DNA of 5,216 nt, from NCBI GenBank assembly GCA_900758315.1, contig CAAERF010000504.1, positions 1 through 5,216 on the forward strand. Reading direction: 5' to 3'. A model generated the notes under the pieces. It was given only the letters and a program-made list of their open reading frames with translations, ran no database searches and was not told the DNA's origin. Source of the DNA: an uncultured Oscillospiraceae bacterium. GTDB taxonomy: Bacteria; Bacillota; Clostridia; Oscillospirales; Oscillospiraceae. Below are positions 1-5,216 of this stretch, one piece after another (position 1 is the first letter of the stretch; each line of letters starts with the position of its first letter). Position numbers and translations under genes: made by a program.

Positions 1-656
1 GCCTTGATGACCTCAATGCCGCTGATGTATTCCACAGCCGTGTCGTTCAGCGCCTTTGTCGCGGTGACCGTGCGCTGAAACTTCTCGTGATAGCCGCTGA
101 ACATGGACATAAAGCAGAGAATGCCCAGCGGCAGGACGATGAACATGGAAAGGCCCATGCGCCAGTCCTCGATGAACAGCAGCACCAGTACCGCCAGCGC
201 CCCCACGATGTTGGTGGTCATCTCCGGCAGCAGGTGGGCAAGGGTGGTTTCGATGGAATCGACCCGCTCGACGATGATGTTCTTATACGAGCCGGAGGAA
301 CGATCCAGCACCGTACCCAGCGGCAGCGTCGCTAGCTTGTCCAGCAGCCGGACGCGGGTATTGGCCAGCACATGGAACGTCGCATGGTGGGAGAGAGAGG
401 TGGACACGCTGTGCAGCACATAGCGCAGCACCCAGCAGCCCGCCATCCATGCGCAGAGCGTCAGGCAGCGGGGAAGCTCCGCCGTGCCGTTTACCAGTGC
501 GGTGATAAGCCGGATGATGATGAAATACGGAATAAGCGAGCAGGCAACGCCCAGCAGCGCCGTAAGGACGCTCAAAGCGTACTCGCCGTACCGCCCTTTT
601 GCCAGCTCTGCCAGCCACGAGGCGGCGGAGCGCTTTTGCTTCGTGTTCTGATTCAT
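1..656 (-). CDS. ABC transporter, exporter-fold half-transporter, N-terminal membrane domain (partial)
   Basis: The gene runs off the left edge of the window, so only the first 218 residues are visible. The ATG at 656 is preceded by GGAGG (665-669) with an 8-base spacing. The visible part is the six-helix ABC exporter membrane domain: hydrophobic segments at roughly residues 27-50, 62-83, 141-162 and 168-188, and the typical intracellular-loop motif EYISGIEVIK at 209-218. Such proteins usually continue for another 350-400 residues with a fused ATPase domain, which should lie beyond the edge. The start is 21 bases after the S-component stop, so the two genes are probably co-transcribed. Proteins of this fold usually export, but some pairs (IrtAB, YbtPQ) import metal chelates, and the placement behind an ECF importer makes import plausible. 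A partner half-transporter is expected next. The fold is secure; the direction and substrate are not. Confidence 0.93.
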   Translation of the reverse strand, partial: MNQNTKQKRSAASWLAELAKGRYGEYALSVLTALLGVACSLIPYFIIIRLITALVNGTAELPRCLTLCAWMAGCWVLRYVLHSVSTSLSHHATFHVLANTRVRLLDKLATLPLGTVLDRSSGSYKNIIVERVDSIETTLAHLLPEMTTNIVGALAVLVLLFIEDWRMGLSMFIVLPLGILCFMSMFSGYHEKFQRTVTATKALNDTAVEYISGIEVIK

Positions 657-664
657 GGGTAATT

Positions 665-669
665 CCTCC
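665..669 (-). promoter_or_regulatory. Ribosome binding site of the ABC half-transporter
   Basis: A full GGAGG sits 8 bases before the ATG at 656 and fixes that start. It lies inside the 21-base gap after the S-component gene, so this gene has its own ribosome loading site rather than relying on translational coupling. Confidence 0.85.
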
Positions 670-677
670 AAGGCAGA

Positions 678-1253
678 TCAGGCAGCCAGATGCTTCTTCA
701 CGATGCCCTTGCCGATAGCTGCTCCGATGAATGCGGCCACGATCACACCGGCCACCAGTGCCACGGATACCCAGGACTGCAGCATCTGGGATGCGGCAAG
801 GATGGCGTCCTGACGGCCATCGGTGACCATCTGATCCGCCATAGCCTTGGCTGCGATGGCGTAGGGAATGATGGTGCTGCCGAATGCAGCCAGCACCTGA
901 TTGATGACATAACTGACGGTCAGCGCCTTCGCGTTGCCGTAGCCCATCTTCCACAGCAGCAGCTCGGCAATGGCACCGGAGAGAATAAAGAGGATGATGT
1001 ACGGCAGGTATCCGCCCATAATGGCGCGGACAATGCTGTAAATGAGGATCGCACCGGGCTTTTTCACCTTCGTGCCGATGATGAAGTAGACGATGCCCTC
1101 CAGCAGGGCGAAAAACACCGGCATCAGAATGATGGTAATGGGCGTTGCGTACAGGACGGAGCTGGCGAAGAAAATGACCACATTGATCAGAGCCAGCAGG
1201 ACAACGGTGATGATGTCCTTGATTTTCAGTTTATTGGGGTTTGCAGTACTCAT
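678..1253 (-). CDS. ECF transporter S component, Trep_Strep/MptD type
   Basis: This 191-residue, very hydrophobic protein is the substrate-binding membrane subunit of an energy-coupling factor importer. It has about six membrane segments (roughly residues 11-32, 36-60, 66-80, 82-102, 110-135 and 160-183). Its pattern matches the Trep_Strep (TIGR02185) family from memory: a KIKDI start, TKVKKPG after segment 2, a GAIAELLL segment followed by GYGNAKA, and a basic C-terminus GKGIVKKHLA. The length is usual for the family. The ATG at 1253 is chosen because AAGGAG lies 8 bases upstream; the frame stays open to 1361, but that extension would overlap the upstream gene. It follows the A1-A2-T gene by 52 bases, so together they form a complete ECF importer. 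Small residues in helix 1 (A30, S31, S32) could pack against the T domain. The substrate of this family is not settled; metal chelates or other small organic molecules are possible. Confidence 0.9.
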   Translation of the reverse strand: MSTANPNKLKIKDIITVVLLALINVVIFFASSVLYATPITIILMPVFFALLEGIVYFIIGTKVKKPGAILIYSIVRAIMGGYLPYIILFILSGAIAELLLWKMGYGNAKALTVSYVINQVLAAFGSTIIPYAIAAKAMADQMVTDGRQDAILAASQMLQSWVSVALVAGVIVAAFIGAAIGKGIVKKHLAA

Positions 1254-1260
1254 GGTAAAG

Positions 1261-1267
1261 ACTCCTT
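1261..1267 (-). promoter_or_regulatory. Ribosome binding site of the S component
   Basis: The transcript reads AAGGAGT here, about 8 bases before the ATG at 1253. It decides the start of the S component against the longer in-frame extension towards 1361, which has no comparable site. Confidence 0.8.
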
Positions 1268-1305
1268 TTTGAATGAAATATGGTTGAACGTCGCAGAGAC
1301 GGCGA

Positions 1306-3468
1306 TCACAGGATAAGGCCGGCGGCGATCGATGCCGCCAGCAGGACGCAGAACACAGCATCCCACGCAGAAAACCGAAGCGACAGATAGTTGCTTTTGC
1401 GGCGGGTTAAGTCGATGCCCCGTGTTTCGGCGGAGGCGGACAGCGTTTCGGCGATGCGGATAACGCGCAAAGCCATCGGCACGGTCAGTATTTCGATATA
1501 GGATGGCAGCGCACGCAACTTTTGCCATGGCGTCACAAACGCGCCCCGGGTGCGGATGGATTGCCGCAGCAACTTCATGTCTCCCGACAGAACGGGGAAG
1601 AAGCGGAAAATCACCGCCACGATCATGATCAGCCGCTCCGGTAGGCGCAGATTGCGCAGCGCTGCCAGGGTACGGCTGGCTTCATTCCGCCCAATCAGCG
1701 TCCGCATGGAAATGCCAACGGCAATGATCCGCGGGAACAGCACCAGCATAAAGGAAAACACCGTGCCCGGCAGCAGAGCGTTTGCCGCCCACAGCAGCCC
1801 AAAGCTCATCCCGCCTGCCAGCGCCGTTCCGAGCCAGCCGTCCGCTGCGGTCAGCAGGATCAGTGCCGTATATACGGCATAAACTAAGTGGTTGTTGGAT
1901 GTGGAGATCACGACCAGCAGGGCCAGCCAGTAAAGCAGCTTCGTTGCCGGGTGGAATCGTTCTTTATGCTGTTTTTTCGCAGGAGCATTGGAAAGATGGA
2001 AGCGCTCCATATATTGCCGTACCGCTTGCAAATCTCGTTCCGAATGAACGGGAAATTCTATTTCTGCATGCCCATCCGACAGCCCAATGCAGCGGTCACA
2101 CGCACCTGCAATTAGCTCAGGGTCGTGGGTGATGATGAGAACAGTCTTTTCTTTCCGCATCTCCCGGATCAGCGCTGCGCACCGCTCCAGACTTTCCGCG
2201 TCCTGTCCTGCTGTCGGCTCGTCCAGTATGACGATCGGCTTGTCGGATAGATACGCCATCATCAGCGTCAGACGCTGCATCTGCCCGCCGGAGAGGGAAA
2301 AGGGATGCCGGTTGCGGCAGTCCCACATATCCATACTTTTCAGCAGCGCTTCCGTTTTTGCTTCAAACTCCGGTGTCACCGCATGGCCGTATTGCAGTTC
2401 GTGCAGGACGGAGCCTGTGAAGAACTGGAACTCCGCCTCCTGAAGGATGAACAGCACTTGCTTTTGCAGCTGCTTTGGATTTTGCGACTTTCCGAAAAGC
2501 ATTATCCTGCCGCCGGAGGGGCGGTAAAGCCCTGCAATCAGCTTGCCGATGGTCGTTTTGCCGCAGCCGTTTGCGCCCACAAGGCCGACGATCTCATGCT
2601 CACGGACGGAAAAGCTGACACCAGAGAGGGTATCTCCGGCCTTCCTGCCGTATGTATAGCAGACATCTGAGACGGCAAGCGCCGTCGGCGCGGTTTTCGG
2701 CAGCGGCTCTTTCTCCGGCACGGTGATCTCCGCAAGGTCGAGCGTGCGCAGAGAAAGTGTTTGTCTCCGCTCCACTGAGAACGCCTTTGCCTCTGCGGCA
2801 GTGTATTTTCCTTTGATCTCGCCGTCTGTCATGACCCAAAATTCGTCGGCAATGTCGGCAAGATAGTAGAGTCGGTGCTCGCTGAGCAGCAGCGTTTTGC
2901 CCTGCTTTTTCAGGGCAAGCAGAATCTCTTTTAACTGCTGCGTGGCTGCAAAGTCCAGATTGGCCGTGGGCTCATCCAGCAGAAAAATATCTGTGTCCAT
3001 TGCCCACGCGGACAAGATGGAGATGAGCTGTCGCTCGCCGCTGGACAGTTCGTAGACATTGCGATCCTTCAGCCGCTCCAGATGAAAGATCCGGAAGGCC
3101 TCATCTACCCGCCGTCGGATTTTATCTTGCGGCAGACCGTGATTTTCAAGACCGAAGGCCACTTCATTGGAGCTGTTCACGGTGAAAAACTGGCTGCGAG
3201 GATCCTGAAAGACCGAGGCGGCCAACTCGCCGATCTCGCCGATACGTATTCCGGCGGTGTCCTGCCCATTCAGGCGGCAAAAGCCTTTTAGCTCTCCCTC
3301 GTAAAACTGGGGGATTAATCCGTTGATGCACCGTAGCAGTGTGGACTTTCCGCAGCCGCTGCCGCCGCAGAGCACCACACAGCGTCCGGCTGGGATGCTG
3401 CCGCCGACTTTTTGCAAGGTGGGCTGCTTTTCTTCTGCATATTGAAATTCAAATTCAAAATCTATCAT
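1306..3468 (-). CDS. Fused energy-coupling factor module: two ATPase domains plus EcfT (A1-A2-T)
   Basis: This 720-residue protein carries the whole ECF energy module in one chain, drives ATP-dependent uptake and should sit in the membrane through its C-terminal part. ATPase domain 1 (about 1-235) has Walker A GGSGCGKST at 35-43, Q88, signature LSSGERQ at 141-147, Walker B LLDEP with E166, and switch H198. ATPase domain 2 (about 263-480) has Walker A GANGCGKTT at 298-306, Q343, signature LSGGQ at 392-396, E417 and H448. Residues about 505-720 form the EcfT domain, with several hydrophobic helices and two arginine-glycine coupling motifs, RTRG at 639-642 and ETRG at 681-684. The ATG at 3468 follows a modest AAAGAG by 6 bases. 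All catalytic residues are present, so the protein looks functional. It needs an S component, and one is encoded 52 bases downstream. The gene lies 87 bases after tetR, behind a hairpin that may reduce read-through. Confidence 0.96.
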   Translation of the reverse strand: MIDFEFEFQYAEEKQPTLQKVGGSIPAGRCVVLCGGSGCGKSTLLRCINGLIPQFYEGELKGFCRLNGQDTAGIRIGEIGELAASVFQDPRSQFFTVNSSNEVAFGLENHGLPQDKIRRRVDEAFRIFHLERLKDRNVYELSSGERQLISILSAWAMDTDIFLLDEPTANLDFAATQQLKEILLALKKQGKTLLLSEHRLYYLADIADEFWVMTDGEIKGKYTAAEAKAFSVERRQTLSLRTLDLAEITVPEKEPLPKTAPTALAVSDVCYTYGRKAGDTLSGVSFSVREHEIVGLVGANGCGKTTIGKLIAGLYRPSGGRIMLFGKSQNPKQLQKQVLFILQEAEFQFFTGSVLHELQYGHAVTPEFEAKTEALLKSMDMWDCRNRHPFSLSGGQMQRLTLMMAYLSDKPIVILDEPTAGQDAESLERCAALIREMRKEKTVLIITHDPELIAGACDRCIGLSDGHAEIEFPVHSERDLQAVRQYMERFHLSNAPAKKQHKERFHPATKLLYWLALLVVISTSNNHLVYAVYTALILLTAADGWLGTALAGGMSFGLLWAANALLPGTVFSFMLVLFPRIIAVGISMRTLIGRNEASRTLAALRNLRLPERLIMIVAVIFRFFPVLSGDMKLLRQSIRTRGAFVTPWQKLRALPSYIEILTVPMALRVIRIAETLSASAETRGIDLTRRKSNYLSLRFSAWDAVFCVLLAASIAAGLIL

Positions 3469-3474
3469 CGCAAA

Positions 3475-3480
3475 CTCTTT
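3475..3480 (-). promoter_or_regulatory. Weak ribosome binding site of the A1-A2-T gene
   Basis: The transcript reads AAAGAG, 6 bases before the ATG at 3468. It is weaker than the GGAGG-type sites of the neighbouring genes, and it lies 6 bases after a small hairpin (3506-3487), so translation of this gene may be limited or regulated. Confidence 0.55.
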
Positions 3481-3486
3481 TCTTAT

Positions 3487-3506
3487 TAGTTAGCCGTCTC
3501 TAACCA
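3487..3506 (-). other. Small hairpin just ahead of the A1-A2-T ribosome binding site
   Basis: In the transcript, UGGUUAG and CUAACUA can form a 7-bp stem (one G-U pair) around a 6-base loop AGACGG. No U-run follows, so it is not a terminator by itself. Its place immediately before the ribosome binding site of the ECF gene suggests a possible effect on translation or mRNA stability. A stem this short could also arise by chance. Confidence 0.35.
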
Positions 3507-3514
3507 GCGGCCGT

Positions 3515-3539
3515 AAGAAACGGACGGATGGACCGTCCG
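3515..3539 (-). terminator. Hairpin with short U-run between tetR and the ECF gene (possible attenuating terminator)
   Basis: In the transcript a perfect 7-bp stem, CGGACGG against CCGUCCG around the loop UCCAU, is followed directly by UUUCUU. It begins 16 bases after the tetR stop. The stem is GC-rich, but the U-run is short and interrupted by C, so I expect partial rather than full termination. No convincing promoter is visible between it and the ECF gene, which favours read-through from tetR. Confidence 0.5.
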
Positions 3540-3555
3540 AATTAACTTTTCGGAT

Positions 3556-4164
3556 TTATTGCAAGGTATCGCATAGCTGCCGCCAGCCAGCGTTGGTGAA
3601 ATCAAGGACTGCCTGTAAGCAGGTAAGCATTCTGCCTTCCTCCATATGCTGATCCAGCAGCTGGCGGAAGTACCAGAACTGTGAGCCCATCAAAAGACGG
3701 ATCGCATCGGCATTTGGCGCTTTCCCATAGATATGCGAAAAGAATTCCACCGTTTGTTCCGCTTTTTGATCCATTAGTTTATGCAGCACGGTTTCCATGG
3801 AGCTGCCATCGCTGCGGCAGAAAAATAAAGTGCAGTCATTGCAGTGCTCGGTCAGCAGTTGAAAATATACCTGTTCTTCGGCGTTTATGGCGCGGAGGAT
3901 ATCATCCGGCTGCGCGCTGCACTTTGCTTTTTCGTATTCTTCCGCGATGGGAGCAAAGAGAACCTGCATCGTCTCAAAAAAATCCTGAAGCAGACTGGCA
4001 AACAACGCGTCTTTATTCTTGTATCTTGTGTAGATTGCCCCCGTAGTAACACCGGCTTTTTCGGCGATCTTGTGCAGAGAGGCTTTCTGAAAGCCGTAAG
4101 CAAGAAATTCCGAATAAGCAGCCTGAATGATCCCATCACCCAGGGAATGATCCCTATTGGCCAT
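3556..4164 (-). CDS. TetR/AcrR-family transcriptional regulator
   Basis: This is a 202-residue TetR-type repressor. The N-terminal DNA-binding domain covers about residues 8-57; the helix-turn-helix is in KASLHKIAEKAGVTTGAIY (27-45), followed by the typical RYKNKDALFASLL. The rest is a helical ligand-binding and dimer domain that I cannot assign to a known ligand. It is rich in cysteines (82, 108, 111, 116, 182, 198), including HCNDC at 107-111. The ATG at 4164 is preferred because AGAGGAG lies 7 bases before it. An in-frame GTG at 4182 would add six residues but would put that Shine-Dalgarno inside the gene. The gene is first in line before the ECF transporter genes, on the same strand, and its own promoter carries a strong dyad, so autorepression and control of the transport operon are likely. 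The inducer is probably the transported compound or its metal, by inference only. Confidence 0.94.
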   Translation of the reverse strand: MANRDHSLGDGIIQAAYSEFLAYGFQKASLHKIAEKAGVTTGAIYTRYKNKDALFASLLQDFFETMQVLFAPIAEEYEKAKCSAQPDDILRAINAEEQVYFQLLTEHCNDCTLFFCRSDGSSMETVLHKLMDQKAEQTVEFFSHIYGKAPNADAIRLLMGSQFWYFRQLLDQHMEEGRMLTCLQAVLDFTNAGWRQLCDTLQ

Positions 4165-4171
4165 GTCTTCA

Positions 4172-4178
4172 CTCCTCT
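4172..4178 (-). promoter_or_regulatory. Ribosome binding site that decides the tetR start
   Basis: The transcript reads AGAGGAG, 7 bases before the ATG at 4164. This makes the ATG the likely start and argues against the upstream in-frame GTG at 4182, which lies before this site. Confidence 0.8.
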
Positions 4179-4186
4179 GCACCTAA

Positions 4187-4220
4187 ATAATAACATCATT
4201 ATCGATAACGACATTATTAT
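4187..4220. promoter_or_regulatory. Candidate TetR operator: 34-bp imperfect dyad with two tandem 13-bp boxes
   Basis: The dyad is centred between 4203 and 4204, and 14 of 17 base pairs match across it, with a perfect core TTATCGATAA. The same DNA can be read as two 13-bp boxes in direct repeat, ATAACATCATTAT (4190-4202) and ATAACGACATTAT (4205-4217). They differ at two positions, have a 15-bp period, and each shows ATAA-N5-TTAT symmetry. It overlaps the tetR -10 and covers the expected transcription start, the usual place for a repressor site. Binding by this TetR is inferred from position. Confidence 0.75.
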
Positions 4221-4244
4221 AGCGTTCTTTTTGCTGCTTGTCAA
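4216..4244 (-). promoter_or_regulatory. Consensus SigA promoter of tetR and probably the transport operon
   Basis: On the minus strand the -35 is TTGACA (4244-4239) and the -10 is TATAAT (4221-4216), separated by exactly 17 bases; both hexamers are perfect. The start point is expected near 4209, giving a leader of about 45 bases before the tetR ATG. Such a strong promoter normally needs a repressor, consistent with the overlapping dyad. It is the only convincing promoter seen ahead of the four minus-strand genes. Confidence 0.88.
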
Positions 4245-4273
4245 TGCGAATTGCACACTGCTTTGCAAAAACA

Positions 4274-4285
4274 TGTAGCGCTACA
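4274..4285. repeat. Perfect 12-bp palindrome, possible IS terminus
   Basis: TGTAGCGCTACA reads the same on both strands. It lies between the tetR promoter and the transposase leader. It could be the tip of the insertion sequence or an operator left from the original intergenic region; the window alone does not separate these. Confidence 0.45.
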
Positions 4286-4334
4286 ATACATATTGGACAG
4301 TGAAGAAAAAAAGGATGAGACCTGAGCGCCCATC

Positions 4335-4343
4335 TGGTATAGT
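4335..4343 (+). promoter_or_regulatory. Possible extended -10 promoter of the transposase
   Basis: TGGTATAGT fits an extended -10 (TGN followed by TATAGT), 39 bases before the transposase ATG. No good -35 is found at the expected distance (ATGAGA at 4315), which an extended -10 can tolerate. Weak transcription is usual for transposase genes. Confidence 0.35.
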
Positions 4344-4364
4344 TGAGTTGCGACAACAACTGCG

Positions 4365-4371
4365 AAAGGAG
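4365..4371 (+). promoter_or_regulatory. Ribosome binding site of the transposase
   Basis: AAAGGAG lies 10 bases before the ATG at 4382 and supports that start over the in-frame ATG at 4403, which is too far away. Confidence 0.7.
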
Positions 4372-4381
4372 CTCAAGCCTC

Positions 4382-5216
4382 ATGAACAGTATAACACAGG
4401 ACATGAAATACCGCCAGTCTCTGCTGACCTACGCCCAGAAGTACGGAGTAAGCCGTGCCGGTCGGAAGTACAACAAAAGCCGGTCTTATATCTACTTCTG
4501 GCGTGCCCGCTACGACGGTTCCCTGCAATCCCTGGCCTGCCAATCCCGACGTCCTCATAGCCACCCTAACCAGCACACCCCTGAGGAACTCAAGCTTATT
4601 TCTGATATGCACCGACGAAATCCCAAGCTGGGAATCGTGGAGCTATGGGCGCGGATGCGGAAACGAGGATATACGCGAACCATCGAAAGCCTCTGGCGGG
4701 TGATGCGAAGGGAAGGCTGGACAGCGCAGGGAGAGAAGAAGAAACCCTACAAACCCAAACCCTACGAGCAAATGCAATACCCCGGTCAGCGTGTTCAGAT
4801 CGACGTGAAGGTCGTACCCCGACGCTGTATTGCCGACCCGCAGCTAAAGCTGTATCAGTACACCGCCATTGACGAGTATTCCCGCTATCGCGTCCTGGGC
4901 GCTTACGAGGAACAGAGTACCTTTTCCTCCGCGGACTTTTTAAGCAAGGTCGTCAAGCATTTTGCCCGCAAAGGCGTTGCCGTCGAGTGTATTCAGACCG
5001 ATAACGGTTTTGAGTTTACCAATCGCTTTTCCAGCAGCCAGGGCGACCTGGAAACCCTCTTTGAGGCAACGGCCAGACAACTGGGAATTCGCCACAAGCT
5101 CATCCGCCCCTATACGCCCAGGCACAACGGAAAGGTGGAACGTAGTCATAGAGAGGACCAAAAGCGCTTCTACGACACGCATCGTTTCTATTCCCTCGCC
5201 GACTTTGGTGGGCAGC
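4382..5216 (+). CDS. DDE transposase with rve core, IS481-like (partial, 3' end missing)
   Basis: The reading frame is open to the right edge, giving 278 residues without a stop. The N-terminal part (about 8-45) looks like a helix-turn-helix that could bind the element ends. A second helical region (about 66-112, with LGIVELWARMRKRG) resembles the HTH seen in IS3/IS481 integrase-type proteins. The catalytic core runs from about 135, with acidic residues D141 (QIDVK), D207 (TDNGFEF) and E253 (HNGKVERSHR). The protein catalyses DNA cutting and strand transfer at the IS ends. A single uninterrupted frame with the HTH and core together fits IS481 better than the two-frame IS3 layout. The second and third acidic residues are 45 residues apart, longer than the usual 35. 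The frame looks intact as far as seen; perhaps 50-80 residues are missing. The family name is a judgement from motifs. Confidence 0.88.
   Translation, partial: MNSITQDMKYRQSLLTYAQKYGVSRAGRKYNKSRSYIYFWRARYDGSLQSLACQSRRPHSHPNQHTPEELKLISDMHRRNPKLGIVELWARMRKRGYTRTIESLWRVMRREGWTAQGEKKKPYKPKPYEQMQYPGQRVQIDVKVVPRRCIADPQLKLYQYTAIDEYSRYRVLGAYEEQSTFSSADFLSKVVKHFARKGVAVECIQTDNGFEFTNRFSSSQGDLETLFEATARQLGIRHKLIRPYTPRHNGKVERSHREDQKRFYDTHRFYSLADFGGQ

Larger units (their letters stand above)
4274..5216 (+). mobile_element. Left part of an insertion sequence (IS481-like), cut by the window edge
   Basis: The transposase gene at 4382 and its leader form the left part of an insertion sequence whose right end lies outside the window. 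The left boundary is not proven. The best candidate is the 12-bp palindrome starting TGT at 4274, because IS481 and IS3 elements usually begin with TG. An alternative is TGGACAGTG at 4294. With the right end missing, the inverted repeat and target duplication cannot be checked. The element points away from tetR and begins about 30 bases upstream of the tetR -35, so it leaves that promoter intact. Confidence 0.5.

Noticed and set aside
283..954. A 223-codon minus-strand frame overlapping the ABC and S-component genes
   Set aside because: It lies out of frame across two well-supported genes on the same strand and its translation is low-complexity Arg/Gly/His-rich with no domain.
1254..1305. Possible terminator in the gap between the ECF fusion and the S component
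   Set aside because: Only a 4-bp stem (CGTC/GACG) is found, with no following U-run, so read-through is expected.
690..1316. A 208-codon open frame on the plus strand, antisense to the S component
   Set aside because: It mirrors the membrane protein gene, has an odd His/Gln/Asp-rich composition, shows no recognisable domain, and the minus-strand frame has a clear family match and ribosome binding site.
3493..3501. Nine-base GCCGTCTCT shared in opposite orientation with the gap near 1293-1301, suggesting long-range RNA pairing
   Set aside because: A nine-base match in a 5-kb window is likely by chance, and the sites are 2.2 kb apart with no flanking complementarity.
4165..4182. GTG start at 4182 for the TetR regulator
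   Set aside because: It would place the strong AGAGGAG site inside the coding region; the ATG at 4164 has that site at the right distance.
4251..4268. Inverted repeat TTGCA-N8-TGCAA upstream of the tetR -35
   Set aside because: The arms are only 5 bases and the flanks do not extend the symmetry, so it is too weak to call an operator.
3844..4278. Plus-strand and alternative minus-strand frames over the tetR 5' half and promoter
   Set aside because: They cross the consensus promoter and operator and carry no domain, while the TetR frame has a clear helix-turn-helix.

Overview
The window looks like a chromosomal piece of a gut-type Firmicute, most likely a Clostridia member such as an Oscillospiraceae or Lachnospiraceae relative. 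The evidence is strong GGAGG-type ribosome binding sites, fairly G+C-rich coding DNA with AT-rich promoter DNA, a perfect SigA-type promoter, a Trep_Strep/MptD-type ECF substrate-binding protein and a rve-type transposase. The genus is inferred, not proven.

Layout. From about 4250 down to 1, four genes lie head to tail on the minus strand: a TetR-family regulator (4164-3556), a 720-residue fused ECF energy module A1-A2-T (3468-1306), an ECF S component (1253-678) and the N-terminal part of an exporter-fold ABC half-transporter (656 to the window edge). Gaps are 87, 52 and 21 bases. From about 4274 to the right edge, on the plus strand, lies the left part of an insertion sequence with a DDE transposase (4382 onward), cut by the window edge.

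How it works together. A consensus promoter (TTGACA, 17 bp, TATAAT) drives tetR. A 34-bp imperfect dyad made of two near-identical 13-bp boxes covers the edge of its -10 and the expected start point, which suggests TetR autorepression and control of the transport genes by read-through. A GC-rich hairpin followed by a short U-run between tetR and the ECF gene may trim that read-through. The A1-A2-T protein and the S component together make a complete ECF importer. The exporter-fold ABC protein just downstream is probably half of a second transporter serving the same substrate. The substrate cannot be read from the sequence. The gene set resembles loci thought to handle metal chelates or related small molecules, but this is inference.

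No rRNA, tRNA or CRISPR array was seen, and no gene-free stretch exceeds 300 bases.
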